From an uncultured Nitrospira sp. (GTDB lineage: Bacteria; Nitrospirota; Nitrospiria; Nitrospirales; Nitrospiraceae), in the NCBI GenBank assembly GCA_902500775.1, contig CABVRZ010000032.1:1-54262 (forward strand): a stretch of DNA of 54,262 nt. Direction: 5' to 3'. Below are positions 1 to 8,647 of the stretch, one piece after another (positions within the stretch are counted from its first letter, which is position 1; each line of letters opens with the position of its first letter). Under the pieces are notes generated by a model. It saw only the letters and a program-made list of their open reading frames with translations, was not told the origin of the DNA and made no database searches. Made by a program: the position numbers and the translations under genes.

Positions 1-98
1 GCCAGGTGATCCTGCGGCACACAGAACTGGCTGCTTACCGTTGCTTCCTTCCGGACCTAGCGGAGTTCACAGGGTTCTATTGCACAGGGCCCAGCCCC
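1..98 (-). ncRNA. ffs: Signal recognition particle RNA (4.5S, small bacterial type)
   Basis: Read on the minus strand, this stretch contains the SRP Alu-less domain IV signature AGGTCCGGAAGGAAGCA with the GGAA apical tetraloop, flanked by the expected internal-loop sequences. The 5' end GCTGGG (around 92-97) can pair with the 3' end CCTGGC (1-6), giving the closed rod of the roughly 100-nt bacterial form. The RNA binds Ffh and directs ribosomes making membrane proteins to the Sec machinery. The 3' end sits on the window edge, so a few bases could lie outside. Confidence 0.93.
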
Positions 99-206
99 TG
101 TTCTCGAATCCAAAGCCATTTCAACAGCGCACGCTCAAGGTGTGCCTGTTCGCCCTCACATTGACCGCATGCGGTAAGGAGCGGTCGGTACACATGAGGT
201 GCGGTA

Positions 207-296
<90 letters not shown>

Positions 297-485
297 GCAT
301 CGAGAAGTGCAAAGGTCGGCATCTTAGCATGCGTGTAGAACAGCAGCAAGGCGACCGAAGGTGCCATTGGGCCAGGTCTTTGTGTGTGTGAAGCGTTTGC
401 TGGATGCCGCAGCGGTGAACAACGCCTGCGCTAGATTAAGGGCAGGCAGCAAAGGCAACGGGTAGGGCATCACCATTACCAGATC

Positions 486-557
486 GGGCCATTCATACTA
501 GGTATGGAATACCCTCGGTCGTATGGGTTGACACTTGTATGGGTCCGACGGTACAAC
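486..557 (+). promoter_or_regulatory. Candidate promoter region upstream of tRNA-Leu/tig
   Basis: The 332 bases between the two tRNA genes hold no convincing ORF. A TTGACA box at 528-533 is followed after 18 nt by TACAAC (552-557), a weak sigma70-type pair that could drive tRNA-Leu(UAG) and the tig-clpP-clpX genes. Just upstream is the dyad CATACTAGGTATG (494-506), a possible operator. The stretch 486-505 (GGGCCATT, then CTAG) loosely resembles a motif found upstream of the two large kinases. The promoter call is tentative because the -10 matches only 4 of 6 bases. Confidence 0.35.
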
Positions 558-628
558 GCTATACAACATCGCGTGTTTAGGCTGTCTTGATTACTAGATA
601 GAAACAGCTCCTCGGCATCCTCCACTGT

Positions 629-711
629 GCGAGAGTGGCGGAACTGGCAGACGCGCGAGACTTAGGATCTCGTGGGTAACCGTGGGGGTTCAAGTCCCCC
701 CTCTCGCACCA
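629..711 (+). tRNA. tRNA-Leu (anticodon UAG)
   Basis: The acceptor stem GCGAGAG/CTCTCGC, discriminator A, encoded CCA (709-711), long variable arm and T-loop GTTCAAGTC are all present. The anticodon stem CGAGA/TCTCG closes the loop CTTAGGA, giving anticodon TAG, which reads CUA leucine codons. The gene ends only 42 nt before the tig start, so tRNA and protease genes probably share a transcript. Confidence 0.96.
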
Positions 712-753
712 CCATTCGGAACCCCCTTTGTGGATGGGAGCCTGATTTTGACG

Positions 754-2070
754 ATGAAGATGGAAGTCACTGAGTTAGGGCCGATGAAGCGCGCCTTGAA
801 GATCGAGGTGCCAGCCGCCGAGGTCACCCAGCAATTTTCCCGAGCGTATGTGGAACTGAATCGTCAGGTTCATGTTCCTGGGTTTCGACCGGGGAAGGCC
901 CCATTAGCCGTCCTAGAAAAGCGGTATGCCAAGACTATTGAAGAAGATGTCATTCGAAAACTGGTTCCTGATTTCTATGATCGGGCGATCAAGGAAGCTG
1001 GAATCCATCCGGTCGTGGTAGAGATCCCCCCCCTGGAACGCGTCAAGATCAAAAAAGACTCCCCGTTTACGTTTACGGCAACGGTCGAAATCAAGCCCAC
1101 TATAGAACTCCGTGACTATAAGACCCCCAATCCTATGTCACTGCAAGCCGACAAGCGTGCGGTTGCCGACGAACAAGTGGCCCGCGCCCTCGAGGTATTC
1201 CGGGAACAGCAAGCACGCCTCGATGCGGCCCCAACTGGTACCGCATTGGCCGATGGTGACTATGCCATCGTCGATCTGGAGGGATTTCTGGACGGAGTGG
1301 CCCTTGAAGGGACTAAAAAAGAAGGCCAACTGCATCGTGTGGGTTCCAAGGCCGCTTTGCTAGGGATTGAAATAGACGCTCACCTTCTTGGCAAGCACGA
1401 AGGTGATGTGGTGGATATTCCTCAGAGCTATCCGGTCAGCCATCCGGATCACCGAGTCGCGGGCAAGGTGGTTCAATTCCGTCTGGATATTAAAGGAGTT
1501 AAGCGGAAGGCACTTCCAGCCCTTGATGATGAATTTGCCAAAGACTGTGGGCCATACGCTTCGCTCCAAGATTTGCGGGAAAAGTTACACGGTGAATTGG
1601 AAAAGGCGCTCAAGAAAGATATCGAAGAATCGTACAAGGACACCCTTCTCAAACGCCTCATTGAGACCCATCATTTCGAACTCCCCGACACACTCGTTGA
1701 ACGAGAGCTCACCACGATCGTGCGACAGCAACTGCAAACACGGCAGCGTGGCAAAGTCACCGACTCTCTTCCCACACCGGATCCGGAGGAAGTGAAGACA
1801 ATTCGCGAGGAGCACCGTGAAGAAGCCAATCGTCGCGTCAAAGCAGGACTGATCCTCGAAGCCATTGCTGAGAAGGAAAGCTTGTCAGTGAGTCAGGACG
1901 ATCTCAACAACGAAGTCACTCGATTAGCCAGGGAACTTCGGGTGCCAATAGCCGATCTGGTGAAAATGATCCAAGCTGGCGGCCAAGACTCCATTGAGGA
2001 ATTGCGCGCACGGATTCTGGCTGACAAAGCACTGGATCTTGTCTATCGTCAAGCAGTCATTCAGGGATAG
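754..2070 (+). CDS. tig: Trigger factor, ribosome-associated chaperone and prolyl isomerase
   Basis: A 438-residue protein of normal family length. The N-terminal ribosome-binding domain (about 1-150) contains the signature-like segment PGFRPGKAP, which in trigger factors contacts ribosomal protein uL23. A central FKBP-type PPIase domain (about 165-250) is followed by the helical C-terminal chaperone arms. The ATG at 754 was chosen because the protein then starts MKMEVTELG, as expected for the family; the frame is open further upstream into the tRNA gene, which cannot be coding. A TTG at 748 is better spaced from GGGAG (736-740) and is an alternative start. The gene is followed by clpP and clpX, the classical tig-clpP-clpX order linking nascent-chain folding to proteolysis. 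Confidence 0.96.
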   Translation: MKMEVTELGPMKRALKIEVPAAEVTQQFSRAYVELNRQVHVPGFRPGKAPLAVLEKRYAKTIEEDVIRKLVPDFYDRAIKEAGIHPVVVEIPPLERVKIKKDSPFTFTATVEIKPTIELRDYKTPNPMSLQADKRAVADEQVARALEVFREQQARLDAAPTGTALADGDYAIVDLEGFLDGVALEGTKKEGQLHRVGSKAALLGIEIDAHLLGKHEGDVVDIPQSYPVSHPDHRVAGKVVQFRLDIKGVKRKALPALDDEFAKDCGPYASLQDLREKLHGELEKALKKDIEESYKDTLLKRLIETHHFELPDTLVERELTTIVRQQLQTRQRGKVTDSLPTPDPEEVKTIREEHREEANRRVKAGLILEAIAEKESLSVSQDDLNNEVTRLARELRVPIADLVKMIQAGGQDSIEELRARILADKALDLVYRQAVIQG

Positions 2071-2133
2071 GTCGGCGCTTAATCATCCTGTGTGTTTCGC
2101 GCCGATACTCTTTGAGGAAAGGAAGCGAACGAC

Positions 2134-2772
2134 ATGTTGGTTCCGATCGTAGTTGAGCAAACGAATCGAGGCGAACGAGCCTATGATATCTATTCTCGCC
2201 TCCTCAAGGATCGCATCATTTTCCTTGGGGCCCCCATCGATGATGTGTTTGCCAATCTGATAATTGCGCAACTGTTGTTTCTCGAGGCGGAGGATCCCGA
2301 AAAGGATATCAATCTCTACGTGAACTCACCGGGTGGAAGCGTCACGGCTGGTTTAGGCATTTACGATACCATGCAATACGTGAAGCCGCCGATTAATACC
2401 ATCTGTCTCGGTCAAGCAGCCAGTATGGGAGCGTTGCTGTTAACCGCCGGAACGAAGGGGAAACGTTTTGCGTTGCCCAATGCACGGGTCATGATTCATC
2501 AACCGTTGGGTGGATTCCAAGGCCAAGCGACCGAGATCGACATCCATGCCCGGGAAATATTGAAAATTCGTGAACGCCTCAACGAGATCATGGCCAAACA
2601 CACGGGGCAACCGATCGAGAAAATCGCCCATGATACCGAGCGTGATTATTTCATGTCAGGTGAGGAAGCGAAGCGATATGGCCTCATTGATGAGGTCATC
2701 ACAAGGCCACCCAAGCTTATGAAGGTGGGTGAGTCTGCAGATGTTGCAAAAGACGGGGTAAAGGGCAAGTAA
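2134..2772 (+). CDS. clpP: ATP-dependent Clp protease proteolytic subunit
   Basis: This 212-residue serine peptidase (family S14) forms the double-heptamer proteolytic chamber of ClpXP. The catalytic triad is readable as Ser97 ([11 protein letters not shown]), His122 (MIHQPLGG) and Asp171 (TERDYFMS), in register with the usual ClpP numbering. The oxyanion segment SPGGSV and the C-terminal handle region are intact. A purine-rich GAGGAAAGGAAG lies ahead of the ATG. It sits 63 nt after tig and 13 nt before clpX, consistent with one operon. Confidence 0.98.
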   Translation: MLVPIVVEQTNRGERAYDIYSRLLKDRIIFLGAPIDDVFANLIIAQLLFLEAEDPEKDINLYVNSPGGSVTAGLGIYDTMQYVKPPINTICLGQAASMGALLLTAGTKGKRFALPNARVMIHQPLGGFQGQATEIDIHAREILKIRERLNEIMAKHTGQPIEKIAHDTERDYFMSGEEAKRYGLIDEVITRPPKLMKVGESADVAKDGVKGK

Positions 2773-2785
2773 CACAGGAGGGCAC

Positions 2786-4042
2786 ATGGCTAAGCAGGAA
2801 AAGATGGACCGACACTTGCGGTGTTCTTTTTGTGGCAAGAGCCGTGACGAGGTCCGGAAGCTGATCGCCGGGCCGACGGTCTATATCTGTGACGAATGTG
2901 TCAACCTCTGCAATGACATCATCGCTGAGGATTGGGAAGAGGCCAAGGAAGAAATTTCGTCGAAACTCAAGAAGCCTGCAGAAATCAAACATCATTTGGA
3001 TCAGTATGTCATCGGGCAAGAGCGTGCCAAGCGCATTCTGTCCGTAGCCGTGCACAACCATTACAAGCGTATCTCATCGAAAGAAAAAGGGGTCGATGAT
3101 ATCGAGCTTCAGAAAGGTAACATTCTCATGGTGGGCCCAACTGGTACGGGGAAAACCCTGTTGGCCCAGACCTTAGCCAAGTATCTCGATGTTCCTTTCA
3201 CGCTTGCGGATGCTACGACCCTAACGGAAGCCGGCTATGTGGGGGAAGACGTCGAGAATATCATCCTCAAGCTCTTACAGGCTGCTGACTACGATGTGGA
3301 ACGAGCTGAACGTGGGATCGTGTACATCGATGAAATCGATAAGATTAGTCGCAAAAGCGACAGCCCCTCGATTACTCGCGATGTGTCCGGTGAAGGGGTT
3401 CAGCAGGCGTTGCTGAAACTGATTGAGGGAACGGTCGCAAATGTTCCACCACAGGGTGGGAGAAAACATCCACATCAAGAATTTATTCAGGTGAACACAA
3501 GCAATATCTTGTTCATCTGCGGTGGAGCGTTTGTTGGTTTGGAGCAGCTCATCGAACAGCGCTTGAATCGAAAATCAATGGGGTTCGGCGCTGAAATCAG
3601 GGGGAAGTGCGACGCTCGATTGGGTGATCTGCTGGTCAAAGTCCAACCCGAGGATTTCCTGAAGTACGGCCTCATCCCAGAGTTTGTTGGGCGGTTGCCT
3701 GTCGTGGCTACGTTAGAGGAGTTGGACGAGCGAGCCCTCATTCGTATTCTGACAGAGCCGCGCAATGCCCTCACGAAGCAATATGAGAAGTTGTTGTCAT
3801 TCGAGAAGGTCAAACTCCGATTTACGGAAGGGGCTCTGGGTGCCGCTGCACGAAAAGCTTATTCTCAACGCACCGGAGCTCGAGGACTCCGGGCAATTCT
3901 TGAAGAAGTGATGTTGGATGTCATGTATGATGCTCCTTCGCAGAAAGACATCATGGAAGTGGTCATTACAGAAGACGCCATCGCAGGTAAGAACCCACCG
4001 ATGCGTATATTTGAGCAGGAACAAGACGCCAAGACAGCATAA
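2786..4042 (+). CDS. clpX: ATP-dependent Clp protease ATPase subunit ClpX
   Basis: A 418-residue AAA+ unfoldase that delivers tagged substrates to ClpP. The N-terminal zinc-binding domain has the four-cysteine pattern CSFCGKS...CDECVNLC (about residues 13-37). The ATPase core shows Walker A GPTGTGKT, pore loop GYVGED, Walker B VYIDEID and a sensor-2 region GARGLR. Length and order are typical. An AGGAGG Shine-Dalgarno (2776-2780 area) precedes the ATG. lon, which follows clpX in many bacteria, is not here; a PilZ gene follows instead. Confidence 0.98.
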   Translation: MAKQEKMDRHLRCSFCGKSRDEVRKLIAGPTVYICDECVNLCNDIIAEDWEEAKEEISSKLKKPAEIKHHLDQYVIGQERAKRILSVAVHNHYKRISSKEKGVDDIELQKGNILMVGPTGTGKTLLAQTLAKYLDVPFTLADATTLTEAGYVGEDVENIILKLLQAADYDVERAERGIVYIDEIDKISRKSDSPSITRDVSGEGVQQALLKLIEGTVANVPPQGGRKHPHQEFIQVNTSNILFICGGAFVGLEQLIEQRLNRKSMGFGAEIRGKCDARLGDLLVKVQPEDFLKYGLIPEFVGRLPVVATLEELDERALIRILTEPRNALTKQYEKLLSFEKVKLRFTEGALGAAARKAYSQRTGARGLRAILEEVMLDVMYDAPSQKDIMEVVITEDAIAGKNPPMRIFEQEQDAKTA

Positions 4043-4068
4043 GTTATTGAAACATTATGGTTTTATGT

Positions 4069-4119
4069 AGCCGGAAAAGACTGATCCTATACTGGGGCAA
4101 ATCGAGGTCTTTTCCGGCT
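4069..4119. terminator. Perfect 13-bp inverted repeat after clpX
   Basis: AGCCGGAAAAGAC (4069-4081) is the exact reverse complement of GTCTTTTCCGGCT (4107-4119), separated by 25 nt. It lies 27 nt past the clpX stop, where a transcription terminator is expected. There is no T-tract on the 3' side, so it may be a mRNA-stabilising 3' hairpin or a Rho-assisted terminator rather than a classical intrinsic one. Confidence 0.6.
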
Positions 4120-4222
4120 GGCTCATGACTACGGCGATCCTCAACCGCTAGCGTTCATACTCCTCGACAAGTACAAACACCGCGCTATACTTACCACGTG
4201 TGTCCCAATGAAGGGGGAACGT

Positions 4223-4741
4223 GTGAAGTATTCTGTTCTGTCAAGCCTTCGTCACAAAGGCAAAGTGCTGCAAATTGATGCGGAACGGGAAATGGTAACC
4301 TTGTTAGCAGGAAATGGGGAGATCATTGGGAATTTGTCGTGGGACGTTGTGATTGATCAGGTTCTTGCTTACCGTAAGGTGGTAGTTCAGAAAGAAGTTC
4401 GAGTAGAACCGCGGATCTCCCTCACGTTTCGAGTGCGTTACAACACTCCAGAGGGGCAGCGATTCGAGAGTCGCGCCGGTGGCATTGGAGGAGGAGGGCT
4501 CTTTATTGAGAGCCACAGTTCTCTCCCTGTGGGGACCAAACTGGCAATGGAATTCTCACTTCCTCTGCAGCCAGACCAATGGTTTCCGGCCAAGGGAACT
4601 GTCGCCTGGGTCTGCCCGAAAGCCGATCAATATACCTTCAGTCCAGGAATGGGGGTACGATTTACAGAGGTAGATGATGGAGTACGCGATCGAATTCATG
4701 AGCTCGTGAAAACAACCCAAGTCACGAACCAGGCGGCCTAG
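4223..4741 (+). CDS. PilZ-domain protein, copy 1
   Basis: A 172-residue protein with a short N-terminal module (about 1-55) followed by a PilZ-like beta-barrel (about 60-165), recognisable from the segments LTFRVRYNTPEG, GGLFIES and FSPGMGVRF. PilZ domains usually bind cyclic di-GMP. The GTG start at 4223 was preferred over the ATG at 4208 because AAGGGGGAA lies just ahead of it and because it makes the protein the same length (172 aa) and N-terminus as the next gene. The usual D/N-x-S-x-x-G signature is replaced by a glycine run (GGIGGGG), so cyclic di-GMP binding is doubtful. It is a tandem duplicate of the following gene. Confidence 0.8.
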   Translation: MKYSVLSSLRHKGKVLQIDAEREMVTLLAGNGEIIGNLSWDVVIDQVLAYRKVVVQKEVRVEPRISLTFRVRYNTPEGQRFESRAGGIGGGGLFIESHSSLPVGTKLAMEFSLPLQPDQWFPAKGTVAWVCPKADQYTFSPGMGVRFTEVDDGVRDRIHELVKTTQVTNQAA

Positions 4742-4783
4742 GTCTTCTACTAGCAGATCCATAAGACCAAACATCGTCTCTTT

Positions 4784-5302
4784 ATGAAGCTTTCTGTCGT
4801 TTCTACTGCAGGTCACCGTGGTAAGTCGTTGATCATTGATGCTCAACAAGAAATGGTTCATGTGCATGACACCTCAGGCCAGTTACTTGGCAATGTGTCG
4901 TGGGGTTCTCTTATCGAACGAGTACTGGCGACAAATGAGGATGCTCGGTTTGCCCATTGTCGCGCCCAACCACGAGCCCCTCTCGCTCTTAAGGTACGCT
5001 ACGCCACGCCAGAAGGAAAACAATTCGATAGTCTGACGGGAGGAATCGGGGGGGGAGGGCTCTTTATCGAGAGTGGTGCCCCGTTAAGTCCTGGTACTGA
5101 ACTCACTGTGGAGTTTTCACTTCCGGATCGACCGACTGAGAAAGTTAAAGCCAAGGCGAAAGTTGCCTGGACTCGCCACAAGCCGGAACGATACCTTCTC
5201 TTCCCCGGTATGGGCATCCAGTTCACGGATTTAGAGGAGAAGGTACAGCAGGATCTCGTCAGTCTTGTCGAGGCTCTGAATCGAAATCGAACCCAATCCT
5301 GA
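4784..5302 (+). CDS. PilZ-domain protein, copy 2
   Basis: A 172-residue paralogue of the preceding gene, aligning end to end: KLSVVSTAGHRGKSLIIDAQ against KYSVLSSLRHKGKVLQIDAE at the N-terminus, then LALKVRYATPEG, GGLFIES and FPGMGIQF in the PilZ-like barrel. The same glycine-rich GGIGGGG replaces the D/N-x-S-x-x-G cyclic di-GMP motif. It starts 42 nt after copy 1 without a clear Shine-Dalgarno, which suggests co-transcription. The role is unknown; PilZ adaptors commonly act in motility, pili or exopolysaccharide control. The 170 bases to the convergent tatA gene hold nothing recognisable. Confidence 0.8.
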   Translation: MKLSVVSTAGHRGKSLIIDAQQEMVHVHDTSGQLLGNVSWGSLIERVLATNEDARFAHCRAQPRAPLALKVRYATPEGKQFDSLTGGIGGGGLFIESGAPLSPGTELTVEFSLPDRPTEKVKAKAKVAWTRHKPERYLLFPGMGIQFTDLEEKVQQDLVSLVEALNRNRTQS

Positions 5303-5472
5303 AGGTGCTCGACGGCTTTTGCTTGGTACCTGTCTTTCCTACCGAGTTTTTCAGGCTCAAGAGATGAAACGGAGAGACCATTAGCAGCTTCAAATGAATC
5401 AGATAGTTCTGGTTTCTATTTCCTCTATCCTGAACGGGAGTATGAAAATCTGTGCGGAGTAGGCGACGGGGT

Positions 5473-6279
5473 TCAGCTCGATTTCGGGGATTCGTCTTGT
5501 GCCGATGGAAGCTCTTTGGCTGCTTCGATGGATTGCTGAATTTCTTTTTGGGCGGCGTCAACCTCAGCCTGGATCGTGCGCATCTGGGGATCAACATTGC
5601 TTCGGATGTCGGTCACGGCCTGCCGGAATGTTCGTACCACCTCTCCTAGGCCCTCACCAAGATTTTGCAGATCATCGGGTGATACTCCGCTGACCACCGC
5701 AGGTGAAGAAGTCTTTGCCTTGAGCGCGGCTTGTTGCGCCTGCACACGAGCAACCGCCTCCTGATTGACGATAGCAGAAGGACGTTTCATGATCGGTTTC
5801 GTATGAGCTCCTGTAGGCAGGGGGGGATACGACGCCCGAGACACTGGAACGGGATTCGCTGCCCGCTCTTCCATCGACACAACCTCACCGGACTGTGACA
5901 ATGCGGGTTGCTGTGAAGGGGCCTTCGATGAATGAGGAGCTTGAGAACTTGCGTTATAAAGAAATGAGGCTGTGGTTCCAGGAGTGAGCTCTGGACCGGG
6001 AACATAAGGGATGTTCGCCTTGGTTGTTGGCGCAGGTGTTATCTGGGCAGTGCCCTGAGCTGTGGAGGCCATAGGAGAAATCGGAGCCGGTTGTTGGAGG
6101 GACTTTTCCTGGGGCGGTTGATCAGAAGTGGGCTGGGGAGCGTCGTTCACTTCCTTTTTAAATCCTTTTAATGCTTTCCCTACCCCCTCTCCGATCTGTG
6201 GTAAACGTCCGGCTCCAAATATGATGAATACGATCACGAGAATGATGATGAGTTCTGAAAACCCCATCGTGCCAAACAA
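5473..6279 (-). CDS. tatA: TatA/TatB-family twin-arginine translocase subunit with long tail
   Basis: The N-terminus has a single membrane helix (about residues 7-22, IIILVIVFIIFGAG), the family hinge FGAGRLPQIGEG and an amphipathic helix GKALKGFKKEV, all diagnostic of TatA/TatE. The protein is 268 residues, against roughly 60-100 for TatA and 170 for TatB; the extra 200 residues are rich in Pro, Ala, Ser and Gln with a predicted helical or coiled end (about 205-258). Tat exports folded cofactor proteins, which matters for periplasmic redox enzymes. tatC is not in this window. The N-terminus is TatA-like but the helical tail is TatB-like, so the exact subtype is uncertain. Confidence 0.85.
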   Translation of the reverse strand: MFGTMGFSELIIILVIVFIIFGAGRLPQIGEGVGKALKGFKKEVNDAPQPTSDQPPQEKSLQQPAPISPMASTAQGTAQITPAPTTKANIPYVPGPELTPGTTASFLYNASSQAPHSSKAPSQQPALSQSGEVVSMEERAANPVPVSRASYPPLPTGAHTKPIMKRPSAIVNQEAVARVQAQQAALKAKTSSPAVVSGVSPDDLQNLGEGLGEVVRTFRQAVTDIRSNVDPQMRTIQAEVDAAQKEIQQSIEAAKELPSAQDESPKSS

Positions 6280-6376
6280 GGATTACCTCGCGTTGAGCGT
6301 GGGAAAATCGTTCCCTCAAGACTCTAGCTGCCTCTTTGATGGGCTGTCAAGGAAGCATCCTGTCAATAGCGTGGTG

Positions 6377-7633
6377 TCAGAGAAGAGGGACAATCTCGGT
6401 TTGAAGGGGCAATCCGTATACGATAGCTTCTTGATCCGTGACATACACATCGAGCTCGCTCCGAATGCCGAACTCGCCAGGGAGATAGATGCCCGGCTCA
6501 ATCGAAAAGCAGGTGTGGGGTAGGATCTGACGTCCATCACGTGTTTCAAGGTTGTCAATGTTGGCTCCGTTGCCATGAACTTCCTCGCCGATCGAATGGC
6601 CTGTGCGATGAATGAAAAAATCGCCATAGCCTGCGTGACGAATCTTTCCCCGACAGACATCATCTACTTCCCATCCACAGGGAAAGTGCCCTTCAGCCAC
6701 CTGGGCTTGAACAAACGACAAGGCCGCATCACGCCCTTGTCGGACATGCTCAAAGATCAAGCGATGCTTTGGTGGTACCTGTTTTCCTGCATAACCGGTC
6801 CAGGTGATGTCGCCATAGACGGAGCCTGGTGTTATTCGTTTCGCCCAAAGATCGATCAGCACGAGACTGTCGCGAGTAATTGGGGAGGAGTCGGATTCAC
6901 TGGGTGAGTAGTGTGGATCTGCACTATGGGCATCGATGGCTGCGATTGGCGCACTGGAGGTCGTCATGCCTGTCTCGTGAATACGGGAGAGAATAAATTG
7001 TTGCAGGCTGTACTCGGTCACGGGACGTTGGTGTGTAACGCACGAGGCGACATAGGCAAAGGCCTCATCGACAATGCGTCTGAGGGTTGTGACAGCATAC
7101 TGATGCGATTCCAGCTGGGTTTCTGTCCAGACTGCCTCAAATCGTTGGACAAGATCGGCGGATGTCACCACCTCAACCCCAAAGCTTCGAATAAGCTCGA
7201 TCGTACCGGCATCTACTCTGGAGAGATAGGGAACTGCATTGAGGGGTGAGTACTGCATGGCAATGCACCGTTGACTTCGCAAGAGAGAGTTCAATGCCGC
7301 TCGTTGTTGTTCCCACGAGACATAGTGCTGTGAGTCGCCAGGCAAGGCATCCAGTATATGCGGTTCGATCTGATGAAGGAGTTTCACCGGTTCGCCGGTT
7401 CTGGGGACCCAGTAGTACCAACGGCGAGTGACATGTTGAGAAGAATCAAGGAGCAACACCCGGTAAGCCAAGGGGTCTGAACCACGAAAGTCATAAAAAA
7501 GCCACCCATCGACGGTTTCCAGATCGCAAATCGCATTCTGAATCACACTGATCCTTGTCTGGTGGGCGGTCCGACTCATAAGAGCTGCATCATATCTTCG
7601 GGGTGAAAGGGCGTCAATCCGGCGGAAGGTCAT
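6377..7633 (-). CDS. M24-family metallopeptidase (Xaa-Pro aminopeptidase-like)
   Basis: A 418-residue pita-bread-fold protein with an N-terminal creatinase-like domain (about 1-165) and a C-terminal M24 catalytic domain. Metal-ligand segments are visible: LVLIDLWAKR and YGDITWTGY (two Asp), RTGHSIGEEVHG (His), SIEPGIYLPGEFGIRSELD (two Glu). Such enzymes remove N-terminal residues next to proline or process other peptides. It is divergent from the next gene with only 16 nt between starts; an internal ATG at 7579 would leave a more usual 70-nt divergent region. No clear Shine-Dalgarno helps decide. Confidence 0.85.
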   Translation of the reverse strand: MTFRRIDALSPRRYDAALMSRTAHQTRISVIQNAICDLETVDGWLFYDFRGSDPLAYRVLLLDSSQHVTRRWYYWVPRTGEPVKLLHQIEPHILDALPGDSQHYVSWEQQRAALNSLLRSQRCIAMQYSPLNAVPYLSRVDAGTIELIRSFGVEVVTSADLVQRFEAVWTETQLESHQYAVTTLRRIVDEAFAYVASCVTHQRPVTEYSLQQFILSRIHETGMTTSSAPIAAIDAHSADPHYSPSESDSSPITRDSLVLIDLWAKRITPGSVYGDITWTGYAGKQVPPKHRLIFEHVRQGRDAALSFVQAQVAEGHFPCGWEVDDVCRGKIRHAGYGDFFIHRTGHSIGEEVHGNGANIDNLETRDGRQILPHTCFSIEPGIYLPGEFGIRSELDVYVTDQEAIVYGLPLQTEIVPLL

Positions 7634-7649
7634 GGTACAATGACGACCG

Positions 7650-8096
7650 ATGATTACCGCATCTACTCACGATCTCGCCGTATATCGAGTGACCTTTTTC
7701 TTTGGGCCGGAACCAGTTGAAGGGAAAACCGATGTACTAGCCTGTGTGTTTAATGTAAAAAAAAGAAGCTGGAAGGCTGGTATTCAGGTTGCCGTTGAGA
7801 TCGGCAATAGACAGCTCTCCACGATTGGGCGAACGATCCAGTTGACCGATCGACTCGCGAAGGGTTTGGCGGCAGTGGAGCCTCAAGAACGGTCTGGCTA
7901 TCAGGAACGGAGTGGTGATGTTTTTGTCCAAGCCGTGTGTCGGTGTAAACTCGATCTTCAACTCCTGGCGGGACTGGCCCAGGTCAATCAGCGGATCCTC
8001 GCTGAGGAATTGATGACCGACTTGGATCGCGAGATTGGTCAGCGCCCCGAACCTCTCGTCTCGTACATTCTGGGTGAGCTGGGCGTCGCGCTCTGA
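7650..8096 (+). CDS. Conserved-looking hypothetical protein (148 aa)
   Basis: I do not recognise a family. The 148-residue soluble protein has no signal peptide or membrane helix. Two short near-repeats, QERSGYQERSGD, occur about residues 79-90. Coding potential is supported by codon-like composition and by filling the gap between a divergent peptidase gene and the next plus-strand gene. There is no Shine-Dalgarno, but TACAAT sits at 7635-7640, 9 nt before the ATG, compatible with a leaderless transcript. It could also start at a later codon. Confidence 0.6.
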   Translation: MITASTHDLAVYRVTFFFGPEPVEGKTDVLACVFNVKKRSWKAGIQVAVEIGNRQLSTIGRTIQLTDRLAKGLAAVEPQERSGYQERSGDVFVQAVCRCKLDLQLLAGLAQVNQRILAEELMTDLDREIGQRPEPLVSYILGELGVAL

Positions 8097-8242
8097 TCAG
8101 GTGTGCCCTTCCGTATCGCATCAAGATCGGCAAAGGGGGGTTGCATTCAGCATCGAATTTGTTATAACGCATTGGTGTATTCGTGTATGATTGGGTACGG
8201 GTTTGTCCGTTTGAGCTGTTGAAGAGGAAGGAGGAGCCACAC

Positions 8243-8647
8243 GTGAAACTTCCGATCGTGATTGTTTTGGTGATCATTGCGTACAGTACTATGTTTGTGG
8301 CACCGGCTTGGAGCCAATCCACATCGACTGATGCTCTACAGGGGACGGCATCCGGAGCCGGTATGGGTGCTGCCTCCGCTGCTGCTACTATCTTATACTT
8401 CCCGTTCAAAGCTGCGTTTGCCATTGGTGGAGGAATTGTCGGTGGCCTGGCCTATGTCTTTTCAGGATTTAGCGAGTCAACGGCGAAGAATATCTGGGTT
8501 CCCAGTGTGTATGGAACCTATGTCATCACTCCTGAGCACCTCAGCGGTGATCGTCCAGTTCGTTTCCTAGGTGTGGCCGCTGAAAATGAGGGGCTTTCTC
8601 CCGCGCCTGCCCCGATATACGAACCTCACGAACCCGCGCAGCAATGA
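8243..8647 (+). CDS. Exported small hypothetical protein with glycine/alanine-rich hydrophobic segment
   Basis: A 134-residue protein starting at GTG 8243, which follows AGGAAGGAGGAG at ideal spacing; the open frame upstream to 8183 is probably non-coding. Residues 1-25 form a signal peptide ending in AWSQ. A second hydrophobic segment rich in Gly and Ala (about 33-70) resembles a membrane-inserting or glycine-zipper region. The tail is proline-rich. Its stop overlaps the next ATG (ATGA), so it is translationally coupled to the C26 hydrolase. Function unknown. Confidence 0.7.
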   Translation: MKLPIVIVLVIIAYSTMFVAPAWSQSTSTDALQGTASGAGMGAASAAATILYFPFKAAFAIGGGIVGGLAYVFSGFSESTAKNIWVPSVYGTYVITPEHLSGDRPVRFLGVAAENEGLSPAPAPIYEPHEPAQQ

